Shown: positions 46,285-58,066 of the stretch, in pieces
Layout of the letters: the number at the start of each line of letters is the position of its first letter
How positions within the stretch are numbered: position 1 is the stretch's first letter
Assembly (NCBI GenBank): GCA_000827205.1
Contig: KN832563.1
Location: forward strand, 406,268-470,267
Direction of reading: 5' to 3'
DNA from: Plicaturopsis crispa FD-325 SS-3
Taxonomy: Eukaryota > Basidiomycota > Agaricomycetes > Amylocorticiales > Amylocorticiaceae
DNA: 64,000 bases
Translations under genes and position numbers: made by a program
The notes under the pieces: generated by a model
What the model was told of the DNA's origin: nothing
The model's database searches: none
The model's input: the letters and a program-made list of their open reading frames with translations, nothing else

Positions 46285-46524
46285 CATGTAACGATACTCG
46301 CTGTTAGATACCCCAGTGCATAGCACTTGATTGTAATCACAGTACTTGCTCGTAAATATACCAACTTGCGGCCGACAGTATAGTCGAGTGTGTTGGAGGC
46401 ATTGACGAATCTTGATGAAGACGGTGTATCATTTTTGTACAAGAGAAATCTACAAGTTGCATAACGTCATAGCAAGTATCGAGGTATGCAGAGAAAGTCC
46501 AGATGTATGCCAGTCCAAGACAAC

Positions 46525-47231
46525 CTACATGTAAAACTCGGGCTTGCGTGAATTTATGCCATATTCCGACAACGCAGAACTCAGGTCATCCATCGTTAAC
46601 GTCGTCCTGGTTTTGTCCTAAGAACCGGGCATGTGGTCAGCAAGTAACAACAAAATGCACGAGGATGCGCCCATACCTTTGCAGACCCAGGTCCCGAGAC
46701 AGGTTGGTTGGTCGCGCGAGCTCTTCCACCAGCAGCGTTCGTACGAATACGTGCATGCTGATATGCATCTGCCGCAATGTCCGAAACAAACTTTTGAGCG
46801 GCAAGGGATAGAAGACGTTTCCTGTAATAGGGTAAATTCGCAGCGCATACAGCCACGGAGTATGACTAGAAGACGTACAGCCGAACGTCCTCGCACTCGA
46901 ACCCAACACGCTGCAGATAGTAGTCCGTGACCTCATTTGGAATCTAGTGAGGCTGTCAGCATAGGCGCTGCCAGGACGTGTTTGCGCGACGCACCAAGGG
47001 CTCGTACTCGTCCAGCATAAGCATGAATTCGGCCAGAGTGCGATCCTTTCTCGCTTCCTCCGCCGCCAAACGCGATTGTGGCTGCGAGGATGAAGCCGCC
47101 GCGCTCGTGCCCGCTGCAGCACGCTCCGGAGCTGCCTGTTGCTGAGGGTACGCAGGTCCCGGCGCTATAGGGTACGCGAACTGGGGCACCTGGCCTTGTG
47201 AAGTGGATGCGTCCTGGTATGAGGTTGACAT
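46525..47231 (-). CDS. TAF10: TFIID/SAGA subunit TAF10
   Basis: Four exons: 47231-46995, 46943-46879, 46821-46677, 46617-46525; 179 aa. After a Gln/Ala/Ser-rich head comes the TAF10 histone fold: LAEFMLMLDEYEPLIPNEVT, DYYLQRVGFECEDVRLKRLL, SLAAQKFVSDIAADAYQHAR, and the C-terminal LTMDDLSSALSEYGINSRKP. TAF10 is shared by TFIID and SAGA. The ATG at 47231 (MSTSYQDAST) was chosen; an in-frame upstream start would add 64 basic residues without homology-like features. Confidence 0.92.
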
Positions 47232-47875
47232 TGTTGTACCGGACGGAGGTGATCGCGGTAACGGTGTGGGAGAGGAGGCCCAAGCGCACGCGGAGTCGGA
47301 AATGGTCGGAGATCGAAATTTCTCTATAAGAGCGCTCGTTTTCCTTGTCTTTTCTCGCCGTCGTGTTGCCGTCGTGGTCGGTTTCTTCGTGCGTCCGGCA
47401 CCGTACGAGATGTCTATCATGGTGAGTCTCTAGTTCGCATGTGCTGGTCTTTCCCTATCTCCTTCCTTTCATTATGATGTTTGAGGCATTTGGCTTTACG
47501 CAGGAGCGCACCCTGCACTGCAGAAAATTATCTCAGCTACCTTCGGGCGGGCTGCTTTGGCAGACCCAACCCGCTACTTCTGACCTTCATTCCCTTCTCT
47601 ATTTCTGCGTGCATTCAAACTATATGCTGACTTATCGCCCAGTCCAGGTTCTCGATTTGGGTGGTTGCTCCCTGTAGAAACCGTGCTATTGTCTTGTATT
47701 GGTCCTATGTCATGTCCACTCCCATGTACATGTCGTGGATGAACGAATGTACTGTTTTGACCTCCCCCTCCGTGTGCACTTTTGAACGAAGAAAAATGTC
47801 GTGATCGCTTTCCAGCAGCCATATCAAGGGCAAGACGACCATGAACCTATGGGAATACATCAGGTGAAAACCAAA
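47232..47875. other. Intergenic, nothing recognised
   Basis: About 640 bp between TAF10 (5' side) and the IPI3 3' end. Short ORFs only. Confidence 0.5.
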
Positions 47876-49696
47876 TCATGTCCGTCCTCTTTTACGCCGT
47901 CGTTCGGAGTCGTCGTCAACGACCTTGTCCTTTTTTTCCTTCCCCGAAGAGATAACTTTCTGCACTACGTTCTCCCACATCGCATCGTTGACGCCCTTGG
48001 CCTTCCCAAGCTGCTCCCGTAGCCGTGCAACCTCTGCCTCCAATTCAGAGACTCGCGGCTGCAGGGAGGCACTAGTAGTCGATGAGGCCTCCGGTTGTAT
48101 GAAAAATGAATGATCGCGGATGAGCTCTTCTACGGGGTAGGAATCGTCGAGATGGTGTGACGGCTAAAAATGAATCGATATCAGTAAATGTTGTGAGTCA
48201 GGACGGGTGAGTAGATAGAAGATACCTTGTCCCGCACGGGCAGTAATATTGCCACTTCATGAGCTTCACGCGTTTTTAGGTCGCGCATGCGTTGGAATGA
48301 TGCAACAGGTCGTACTGGGACGGCATCCGTGCTGCCGCCGACGTGTAGGTCCAAATTAACGTGTCCTACAAGATCGGCTGGCGCAATGAGTGTCGCGAGC
48401 ATTGTTACGGATAGACCCTTATGGGAGGAGATCGTCCGTAGGAGCTGGTGCGAAGCGACATCGTATACGTGAATCAGCCCAGTTTCGGTGCCCACAACGA
48501 GAAGTGTTGAAGTCAAAGAGATGGAAATTGACGTTATCGGCTGGCTGCAGATACGGCGTCAGTGGGTGCCCTCGTTGAAGGCGGTGTCTCCATGTACCTG
48601 ACAGTTATGAGCCTCTTCTTTTTTATTTCAGGATCGTCGTCTATCCGGACAACTTCAGCCGCACCAGCCCCACCTACTGCTTCAGTGACATGCCCCCCGA
48701 GTTTGTCCTCGCGCTGGCGGAACTGGTTGACTTGGTGTATCGAACCGTCGGTCGCGGCCGCGAAGAACATTCGTTCCGTGACATCCCATGCCAAGCATGA
48801 GATAGGTTTGGGGAATTGGAACGTTGTGAGGAGCGTCCGGGAGGAAAGATCCCAAAGCTGGGCAGAGACTTGTTAATAAACCGTTGTAGTATCATGTCTA
48901 TTGATTACCTTGACAGAGTTATCGACGGACGCCGTCAACGCTCTGCAGTTTGGAAACACACCAACGCCACACGCAATGTCAGTTATGGGAAGCGTGTGAT
49001 CCGAGAGTGTGCAATATGGTGCGGGAAGATCATTCTGGACATCGTCATCGAGCAATCTGAAAATACGCCAGCAATTTTAATTGAGTGAACTTGAAGCCGG
49101 AACGCGTCGGAATTAACCTGGATACGGACCAGACGCTGACGCCGGAATCCTCGCTACCAGATAGAAGTGCAGCACCGTCCGGTGTAAATCGAAGGACGGA
49201 CACTTGGCGATAGTGTGCATCCCAGGAGTTGTATAGGATACCTGACGCTATCTATGTGAAGTTAGATGGAGAACATGAAGATTTGACATGCGTATGTACC
49301 TCCCATAAATATATTCTACCCTGTGCAGTTCCTCCAGCACAAAACTCGCCTCTCCGATCGACAGCTATGCACGATAGCTTTTCTGGGAGCACTATTTTCA
49401 GCGCGATTTGGTCCTACAAAATTTTTAGAGGGGTCGTACTGCGAAATATAAAACAAATCACGTACTTTTTGGAAGTTGTACACGTTCAATATCGATTTAT
49501 CGGCCTGGGCCGAGAGCATGAAGCCTCCCTGACCATTTCGCGAATCAACAAATGCGGTGCAGTGTGCATTCGCGCTCGTCTGTTTGAAGGACGCTAACGA
49601 AGAGCCCGTCTGTATGTCGTGCAGCGCGATTGATCCTGGTCCCGCGGTGGACGACGACGGCGCCGTCGCACATAAAATTGTTTCCCGGAAGCTCAT
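47876..49696 (-). CDS. IPI3: Pre-rRNA-processing WD40 protein IPI3 (WDR18-like)
   Basis: Seven exons: 49696-49466, 49413-49300, 49251-49118, 49056-48909, 48857-48598, 48544-48226, 48163-47876; 497 aa. WD repeats begin with SIALHDIQTGSSLASFKQ and include FCAGGTAQGRIYLWEIASG, VLRFTPDGAALLSGSEDSGV, LPITDIACGVGVFPNCRALT and ISCLAWDVTERMFFAAATDG, the spacing seen in IPI3. Ipi3 works with Rix1/Ipi1 in maturation and export of the 60S pre-ribosome. The C-terminus has a coiled coil (RVSELEAEVARLREQLGK) and a basic tail RRRKRGRT. Divergent from the next J-protein gene, 262 bp between ATGs. Confidence 0.88.
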
Positions 49697-49958
49697 GCGT
49701 GCCAAGTACGAGGCCTGCGCGTCCCGTTGTCGTCGCTGTCGTTGTCGAGGACTCGAACGTTCTCGAAACCGGCGTCAAGATAAAAATGCAGATGCAAGTG
49801 CCACAAAATATCGCGTACGTAATAGGCTACTTGTATAATCTACCACGCGATTGACGCGCTCTTGACATTCGCGGCAGGACCCTCGCAAGATCCCGCACCT
49901 TGGACTTGTACCACCACCATCCCTTCAGTCTTGTCTGAAAACTTAACGATACGGCACG

Positions 49959-51284
49959 ATGGCGACAAATCTGTACGAAACGTTGGGCGTTTCACGAGAT
50001 GCAACCCCTGATCAGAGTGCGTAAAGAGTACTTGCCAATGAACCAAGTGCAGCAGAACTGACATTGGATGCAATACAGTTCGCAAAGCGTACAAAAATCG
50101 AGCATTGCAGACACACCCGGACAGGCTACCGCAAGGTTCTACACCGGAGCAGGTCACAGCAGCGCAAGAACAATTCAGACTAGTAAGTATACGACATATG
50201 GAGTCCGATTGTGGCGTAAACTCACCTACGGCGTGCAGGTCAACAATGCATACGAAGTTCTACATAACCCCCAAAATAGAATGGTGAGTGGAACAATAAT
50301 GCACTGTCTAGTCTGGTATCTAATGCACGCTCTCAGCTCTACGATCAGCACGGTGTCTGGCCTCCGCCAGAGCCCGTGGAACAGGAACTGCCGCGGAGGA
50401 GTCGCTCTCAGCGGCAACAACCCTACTACCAACAGCCGCGCGACCCCTTCGCGCCATTTTTCTCTGCAGCTTTCGGACCGCCGAACCCCCATGATGTCTT
50501 TGGCTCACCTTTTGCACGGTCACGCCGAAACGATTTCGAATTTACCGACCCGTTCAGGCTATTCGAATCAACGTTTGGTAACATGCACCGCGAGTTCGAG
50601 CAAATGCGGGAACAAGCAATTCGTGACGCGTATGGGGCGCCGCAGCGCCGACCGAGCCATTCCCACCACAACCATAGCTATCACTCGTCTCCCCTTGACA
50701 CGCTGAATCCACATGGCGGCGTCATCCGGGGCTTCATGAGCTCTCGGACCTTCTCCGGTTTGTCTTTTAATCACGGCCCGATCGTATCTAGGGAATATAC
50801 GACACAGACTCGAGATGGGGCCACAACCAGCACTCTGATACGCCGAGATGCTGACGTGAGTGCCACGTTTGAATTCTGACCTCACGATGCTCATAGATGT
50901 GTACATCCAGGGCACCGAGCATGTAACACGTACTTTTCCCGACGGTCGCAAACAATACACGATCAACGGGGTGGAGCAACCGACGCGTACTGGGAGCTTG
51001 CCCTCCCCTCAGGCGCCGTATTCCGGCTCTCAGAGGCAAGGGTCGAATGGGCACGGGTCGCACTCCACGGCCCAATTTTCCCCTCCTCCGCCTCAGATAT
51101 ACGACAGGCCTTACGTCCCGAGTACGCCTCCTCTCTGGTATGACTCTTAAGGGCCCTGACTTACTTAGCTGTAACAGACCCTGATCAGTACAACGGTGGC
51201 CTCGACCCCCGTCACCGTGACCATCGTCAACACGAGGATCACCATCATGACGGCAAACGAAAATGGTGGCGAGGTCACCACTAA
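49959..51284 (+). CDS. J-domain protein, DNAJB6-like, 347 aa
   Basis: Six exons: 49959-50016, 50079-50182, 50239-50283, 50337-50855, 50911-51121, 51178-51284. J domain at residues 1-70 with intact HPD at 32-34 (ALQTHPDRL) and AYEVLHNPQNR; then a Gly-poor, Phe/Pro-rich linker (DPFAPFFSAAFGPPNPHDVF, DPFRLFESTFGNM) and a C-terminal part with REYTTQTRDGATTSTLIR and HVTRTFPDGRKQYTINGVE, typical of DNAJB6/B2-class chaperones. The last intron (51122-51177) replaces an earlier in-frame stop at 51148 and yields an acidic/His-rich end GKRKWWRGHH. Confidence 0.85.
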
Positions 51285-51832
51285 TGGCCCGAGGGCGTTG
51301 CCAATACATCCACACACATCCTGCGTTCCCCCGCTATGACTATCATTTCCCATGTTATCGTTCCCCCCTGCTTTGCATACCCTAACTCTCCATCATAATT
51401 TCCCTTTGTATCCTTCGTCCCTTCAGCACTGTATTCCCTATCCTCCTCACCCCTATGCCCTCCACTCGGATGACTTTACGAGCTTTCTAGATTTGCCCTG
51501 TGGACGAAGGTGCACAAACGTTATCGATAACGTCCCCCGCCGCTGGTCGTGCAACCTCCGGAAGTGTATGTACACATGTAAAATAATCTGTGTATTAAAT
51601 GAATAACGCTAGTCAGCGCTTCAGCGTCTACCTTCTAAGAATTGCGGTAGAGGCTGCTGGGGCTCCCGGGCTCCGTAAATTGTTCAAGTTCGTACGAGAC
51701 GGATAGCAAACGGAATTATAATATATGGGCGGCATGTAATTATTATACACACAGCGCGAGGGAGTAACTACACAAAGCAAAAAGCGGACGAGCAAGAGGA
51801 CTACTCTTAAAATTAAAAGCAAAGATCCAATA
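51285..51832. other. Convergent 3' intergenic region
   Basis: About 550 bp; AT-rich toward 51700-51830. No gene supported. Confidence 0.5.
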
Positions 51833-54800
51833 TCAAGATTTCGTGAGTTCTAGATGGCGTATAAAATCTCTCCAGATTTCTTCTTGATTGAACCCTGCAG
51901 TATGAAAAGTACCTCCAGGGCGTGGATGGGGTGGTCCCAGCGGAAGAGTTGGTGGTGGTGGTGGTGGCATGGCGGAATAAGCGCCGTGCATATGGGAGGG
52001 CTGTGGCGGCAGATAGTGCTCGACAGGAGGTCGGGTGCTCTCATACGGGTATTGGGTTACACTGGGATAGAATATTTGTTGAGTATACGGGAGGCTCGTT
52101 GAAAAGTCTTGCACGTTCGGGTTGCCGTACCCAGCCGCGTGCATGTCGTGATGGTGCAACTCAGGCGGTACATCCTGGACGAACTGGTCCATGTCTGCAT
52201 AGGACGACTGCGACGAGCCGGAGGCGGTAGGACCGAAGTCCGAAAGCTCGCCTAATGAGATGGGAGAGTTTGACGCTGATTTGTTGATGATGTGCCCGAG
52301 CCCACCGAGGACTTCCAGTTCGTCTGGCTTGTTTGATCTACGATGAGGCGGGATGGGGTCGTGCGCCCCCTCGTGGTAGGCAACAAATGCGGCGTGTGCT
52401 CGGCGATGAAGTTTCTGTAACATGTTCTGCCATTGACTCTCAGTACGTTGCGTGCTATAGACAGATAGGGTAGACATACGAGTGTACCAGGAGCACGACA
52501 TGGCCGCGATCCTTCTTCATAGAAAGGCAAGGTCGAGTCCAGTTCATCCAACGCCTGAGGTGCCAATGTGCAACCCGGGCTTTCGACTACGAGCGCACCG
52601 AGAATAATCTACGCGTAAAACAAGAGGTTCATTCGTCACGTTACTGCAAAAAACGAGGAGATTGGTACTCACGCAAGATGAAAATATGCCCGACCAGTAG
52701 AACCAACTATAGCTTGTCTGCACTGGGTAGATAGGATACAGCCCCTTCAGGCTCGATATTAGTCGGCAAGCGCTGCGATAAGTGGCCAACACAGATTGTG
52801 CGTATTTGTGTGCGAGTGGATTCTGGGACGCTTCCCGGATAGCTTGGACGAACGAGCTACGGTGGATATACAGAAGATCTAGGCGAGACATCTTTAAATC
52901 AGCTCATCAGCGAAGACGGTTTGGACGCACTAGACTCCCGCTCGCAGAGAGCGCAATACTGCTGCATGGCCTTTCGTGCATTCGACGCCCATGAGCGCCC
53001 TGCTTCCGAAGCCTGAATAGGTGACTGCAGGTGTAGTGGCAGCGGAAATTGGCGGATCTTCTTGTCCATCTCGAGCAATGCCGCATAACTCTGTTGCCTA
53101 TTGGCGAAGACGTGATGGACGGAGACTGAAAGGCAATGTGCAGAGTAGCGAAATTTCCACGAGTGCCCTTCGCTGGAAGATCAGTACTAGTGTGGCAAAG
53201 ATGCAGTGAGATGCAATGATACTAACATCCCATTTCCAATTCACCCGTTGGTTTCCGTTGCTCTTCGACCTCCTCAGGAAACTTGCAGTCGCTGTGTTGA
53301 ATAAACATCGAAGGGGGACGCCCATTGACAACGCTCTAGTGAGAACAATCAATTGATGGATACATCCCACAATAGAAGCCTAAGCTTACAGTCCATGCGT
53401 CGTGGGTGTATAGTTCCCAGAACATGTTGCGTCGACGCTGGACCTCCGCATGGTCCAGACTCCAGCCGGCGCTATCTCGCTCTGCATAGATTGGTCAGCG
53501 ACGTTGTTAGAGGACGTGGAAGATGATAACTAACGGAGTCCAATCTAAGCAGCGCTGAATCAATAGCTAGCACTGGATGGCAAATGAAGTAGGCACGAAC
53601 CATCTGCCCAACACGGGTACAGAGCCCACCGAGAAGCCAACGGTACTCGTTACTTGTACGGTCCACAGTATACGTATAGCGCATCAGCACGAAAAGTGCC
53701 TGCACGGTAGCGGACGTGGCCTCCTGCCATATGGGGTCGAGCGAAAGCGCGGCACGCGCCAGGGCATGGTATTGCTCCTGAAAAAGCGCCGCCGCAGGAT
53801 GTGTATCGTAAACAACGCCTGTAGCAAGTATTCCATAGAATACGGACAGGCGGTGCGAGTGCAGGGCGATGGGGTTTGCAAGACCGGTAGTGCCATATAT
53901 AGGACTGATAATTGTGGTCATGAAATCGGAGCGAATTATGGGGTCGTACCTGCATCGCCGTGAGCAAATAGATGATACGTCTGTTGGAGGGGGCTTACAT
54001 CCAAGCGACGTTCTCGTAGTAGAGGTCTGCAAGGGCTAGTGCCCGCTCGCGGGAAGGTAGAAAGGGAGTAAAGCCCTGTTGTCTATACGAGCAATCCCTG
54101 AGCCCAAAAGGAAATGCCACAACCAATTCCACGAGTTCTCCGGGAAGTCCTGCATATCTGGTATCTGAGCTTTGCCATGCCTCAGTTTCATCGGCCTGGT
54201 GCGTGCAATCAATTGGTCGGGACTAGAAGATGAGTAGGATGATTTTACTGACTTCAAGTAGTTCTTGGAAATACTGGTGGCAAGTTTGAATATAGAAGTC
54301 ACGGTGACGGCGCGGCACACACCTCCGAGCTGGCAGTCTCGCCGTGGTACCTCGCCTGACCATTGGCACCGACAGATAACGAGCCGATAGATGTAGAAAC
54401 ATCATCCACAGCCGCATCGTAGATACTTTGGGGGTCCACAAGGTCGGCGGAAACCATAGGCGTTAATGGATGCGCACCGCCGGCACTGGCAGACTGCATC
54501 TGCGCCAATGCCTGCTCGAGCTCCGCGATCTTCGTAGCTTGAGATTTGACCTGTTCAGTCAGCCGTTGGCTATGGGCCATGAGCACCCTAAAAGCGTGAC
54601 ATTCGTAAGTCCGAGTCGGAAGAACCTCCACATGTGCCTTACTTGTTTCCCTTCGTGGCCGCCAGAGTGCCTATAGTAGGTATTCATTTTAGCGAATCCT
54701 CGTGCTTTCTGTCTGCCAGAACATAAGAAATACCTGTTGGACATATCGCTGCGCAGCCGCGGCGTACACACGATTGGCATGGAATAGATCTACGGATTTG

Positions 54801-55063
54801 CAGGGTCAGATTTGGATCACACACACATGTGTCGTAACCCTTTGTAGTTCCACAAGCTAGCCTCTGTGCATACCGATCGCATTTCAGTTTCGATCTAGGG
54901 ATATGAGAAGTGAATTGAAGTAGGAAAATACGCGGCTCGCCATCCAAAATTGTGCATACCTTCTGCACTCGGCGCATGAGGCTTTGCCCTTGTTCCCGCG
55001 ACCACCTGCCGAGCCGGACACGGCCTCCTCCACGCCACCTTCGACGGCAGAGGGATTGTCCAT
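51833..55063 (-). CDS. Zn2Cys6 transcription factor with fungal_trans domain
   Basis: Fifteen exons, 809 aa: 55063-54960, 54894-54874, 54789-54734, 54670-54643, 54587-54323, 54273-54253, 54195-53999, 53949-53601, 53544-53535, 53481-53390, 53335-53227, 53167-52931, 52878-52673, 52608-52480, 52438-51833. The binuclear cluster (CAECRRSKLKCDR..PCQSCVRRGC) begins at residue 30, followed by a coiled coil (LTEQVKSQATKIAELEQALA) and the fungal_trans region (LLGGLCTRVGQMIGLQRDSA, MFWELYTHDAWTS, GWHSWKFRYSAHCLSV). The tail is Pro/His/Tyr-rich. Binds DNA as a presumed dimer; target unknown. Exon 9 is a 10-nt microexon, and the intron before the last exon is only 41 nt. Confidence 0.88.
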
Positions 55064-55568
55064 GGAGCGGTTTGCTTGAAGCCAATGTGATGCCCGACGC
55101 CAATCTATAAATCACACTCAAGTCAAGGAAGTGCAGGCGAACAGAGGGGACAGTTGAGAGTTCGATCGGGGGCTCCTGCATCGTGTTGTACTTACTTATT
55201 GTAGGTAGGGGTTACCCCGGTCGGCGCTCTTTGGTAAACACAAGAAATTCGTTTGAGCAGGCCTGCATCATCATGCTGTAGTAACAGTCCGTGCAAATTA
55301 GGCTTTAGCAAAGTGAAACGAACGAAGCCTGGTCTAAGCGGGGATGGGGATGCTACAGACCAGCGCTCACGGTGAGCCGTTTCAATGGGATCTCGAACTC
55401 GATAAGTAGCCGAATGATGGGAAACAAAACTGACGTGCAATATAAATTACAGGATACTACATGTGGGGCTATATGATACAGTGAGCAAAGCATAACGGAT
55501 AGCAAATGCGAACGGGACATGGGTGATACGCTGTAGACCTGAAATTCGTCCTGCGTTTGTTGGTGCTA
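55064..55568. other. Intergenic, between regulator promoter and SGF73 3' end
   Basis: About 505 bp; short ORFs without motifs. Confidence 0.5.
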
Positions 55569-56744
55569 TCAGGCCAACCTTCCAGCCGCCACACCAGTCG
55601 CAAGTCCGTTGCGGCCATTTGAAGCAGGAGCAAGCGCGCCGGCCAGCAGATCACGGCAGTTTCGTAACCGCTCTCGCCTACCGACAAACCACGAGCTCGC
55701 ATCGCAAGGGTTTGCTAGCGGCTGCGCTATTACACCCTTCGCCTTTGCCCCCTTGACGGCGCGTATGAGGGAGTCCACCTCCGCCTCCGAGTCTATGTCG
55801 TCCATGTTTTCTACGCCATCGTCGCCAGCTACGGCGGCGGCGACAGCTGCTGCAGCTGCAGCAGCCGCGGCTGCTTTCTTCCCACCCTTCTTCTTTCCCC
55901 CACCTTCGCCGTTGGCAGCCGCGACTGCGCTCTTCTTGGTGGTGGCATTGCGTCCGGCGGTGGCGGCGGCTTCCATCGCAAGCCGCTTCTTCTCTGCCTT
56001 CTCGCGTTCGCGCTTCTCCTTTTTCTCCGCCTTTGTCTCTCGCTTCACGGGCTCGACCCAGTTTGGATTGTTGAGGCGGTTCCACTCGAGGAGAAGCTCA
56101 TCGTAGTCGCGCGAGCGGCCTTGGACAGCCCGCTTCGCGCCCATGGAGTGCGATTTGCACGTGAGCGAGCGCGAGCACGGCAGATTCTTGTCGTTGATGA
56201 CGCCGCACTGCTTGTCGTAGTCGACTGGGCCCTTGAAGCGGCCCTTGGTGACTTTGGTCATGGGTTTGTTCTTTTTCTTGACGGGTTGCGACGGGTCTTC
56301 TGCGGCTGCGTCTTCGGCTTTGCGTTTCTTCGAGGGGCCTGGTCTACGGGCGTCAGAGCATGGTAGACACGCTGTTGGATACGAAACTCACCTTCTGCCT
56401 CCGCTATCTTTCCCTTCATACCCTTCTTCCCACCCGCGCGAATGAGGGCGCAGTTGTCTGGCACGCGTGAGCACGAAGATATTGTGATAACATGGTGGAG
56501 ACTTACCAGCATGCTCGCCCACCGCACTCCTGAGCACGGGTTTATCGCATTCTTTGCACTTCACGATACCGATGTCGGATTTGAGCGGCTGGGCACCGAA
56601 TATCTTCATGTCATGCGCGGAGAGCCATGATGTCGGCGGCGACGGCAACGACGCAGGTTCTGGGGGTGGCGACTGTGATGTGGAAAGCGTCTCCCACGAG
56701 AATGGTGGCGGCGAAGCAGATGCGGGCTTCAGCTTGAGCACCAT
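55569..56744 (-). CDS. SGF73: SAGA deubiquitinase-module subunit SGF73 (ataxin-7/SCA7)
   Basis: Three exons: 56744-56507, 56457-56392, 56338-55569; 357 aa. N-terminal atypical zinc finger [20 protein letters not shown], a basic linker, and the SCA7 domain [52 protein letters not shown]. Sgf73 anchors the Ubp8/Sgf11/Sus1 deubiquitinase module to SAGA. A Lys-rich coiled stretch and a run of about 12 Ala follow; the C-terminal [19 protein letters not shown] is also present in fungal homologues as I recall them. It is the third SAGA subunit in this window. Confidence 0.9.
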
Positions 56745-56816
56745 GGTAGAGACCAAGTATCAAGGCTAGAGCGAGTGCTTGGGTGGTGGCAGGAGAAACG
56801 ATTGATAGGAGTCAAG

Positions 56817-56823
56817 AGTCAAG
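56817..56823 (+). repeat. Target-site duplication, left
   Basis: AGTCAAG directly before the transposon end; repeated exactly at 58060-58066. Confidence 0.75.
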
Positions 56824-58059
56824 CCCAGTGAAAATCGACTTGAATGCTATGGATTTCTAACGAACCGCAGCGAAGGAAGCGCAGTGCAATCAAGTGCAAT
56901 GGAACGCGAGTGAACCGCGTCGAATTGGGAACGTCACTTTACGTTACCTCTGCACAACTTCCGGATGCATCGAATAAATAACATACGATATTCGACTCTT
57001 GCCTTTTTACATTGAACCGTGTCTAACGCTGTCGAATGAAAATTCCAGCGCAACTTTTTTCTTTTGACTTGCTTTTGAATACACGGACTCGTCGTTTTCT
57101 TGGGCTTGCGGCGACGTAAACAACCGCAAATGTTGGACTTAGCCGCAATCCGTCGACGCGACTCTCTTTCTTACCTACCACCACCACGACGTTCCCCGCC
57201 CCAGACTCTCGCACCTCCCAGCCTTCGATCGTCGTCGACGACGACGACGACGGCCACCGCCACCACCACCAGCTCGTCGCCCTCGCGCGTAGTAGACGGT
57301 ACGTTTACCGTGCGCCCCTACTGACCTCCGAGTCCCCACCGGATCCTACTCGCTCGAACCGCGCCAAAAACACCAGCAAGCACAGGTAGTTCCAATAACG
57401 GTGCTCGACAAGCGCGCCAGCGATGCGTGCAGCACATTGCTCGAAATGACGGTGGCTCGCGTATGAGCTTCGGGAGGTATGTCAATAGCTACACTACATA
57501 ATGCCTACCACTGACTCCCCCGTGTAGCACGCCGTCCCCTACCGACAAACACTCACGCTGTCCCGACTACATGCCGCCGCCCGCCCGCCCTTCGAATTGT
57601 ACGTGGACACCCTTACTGGATTGGGCAGCTGCTAACGTCGCAATAGGTGTCGTGCGTGCTGGGTGCGAGATGCCTTGCTAGGCAGGTGTTTCGAGTGTGT
57701 GGGTCCGGGAGCTGTTCTGTTAGTTAGCTTAGTAGATACCGTTACTCGTTTTGTAAGTAGTCGTGTACCCGCCGTAGGCTACATCCAATGCAATTTTTGT
57801 TTGCTTCATCCTATGGTCGTACCACATTCAATATCATTCAATGGCAAACAAAAAGTAATATGCAATATGCAATCGCTTTGGAATGGATTGCATGCATTTG
57901 ATGGCATTTGATGGAGTTTTCGACAGCATTCACTGGAGTTCATTTTTTGAGTGCAAAAAATGTAATTAGGTGGAACGCGAGTGAACCCGATAGAACTTAG
58001 ACTTCTCGTTCGTACACGTTCGACGCGATTCGCTACCATTCAAGTCGATTTTCACTGGG
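56824..58059 (+). mobile_element. DNA transposon with perfect 23-bp TIRs (hAT-like size class)
   Basis: The left end CCCAGTGAAAATCGACTTGA + ATG is exactly the reverse complement of the right end at 58037-58059. It is flanked by a 7-bp direct duplication, AGTCAAG. Subterminal GGAACGCGAGTGAACC words occur near both ends. The TIR tip CAGTGAAA and a 7-8-bp duplication suggest the hAT superfamily. No transposase is visible; the interior carries only a small spliced gene candidate (57130-57681), so the element is non-autonomous or carries cargo. It sits between SGF73 and the F-box gene. Confidence 0.8.
57130..57681 (+). CDS. Hypothetical small protein inside the transposon, 121 aa
   Basis: Four-exon candidate: 57130-57298, 57386-57476, 57528-57598, 57647-57681; all introns GT..AG (87, 51, 48 nt) and all phases agree. 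Protein starts MLDLAAIRRRDSLSYLPPPR, has a Ser/Thr-rich centre, ARQARQRCVQHIARNDG, and a Cys-containing end (RCPDY, NCVVRAGCEMPC). Not recognised. The low-complexity composition lowers confidence; the four consistent splice junctions raise it. Confidence 0.4.
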
Positions 58060-58066
58060 AGTCAAG
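58060..58066 (+). repeat. Target-site duplication, right
   Basis: AGTCAAG directly after the right TIR, matching 56817-56823. Confidence 0.75.

Noticed and set aside
51122-51150. Stop codon at 51148 as the end of the 49.9-kb J-protein
   Set aside because: A GT..AG intron starting at 51122 leads into an exon ending in a charged WWRGHH tail with consistent phase; still the least certain junction of that gene.
54223-54252. 30-nt intron in the Zn2Cys6 gene
   Set aside because: Shorter than any other intron here; the acceptor at 54196 gives a normal 57-nt intron in the same phase.
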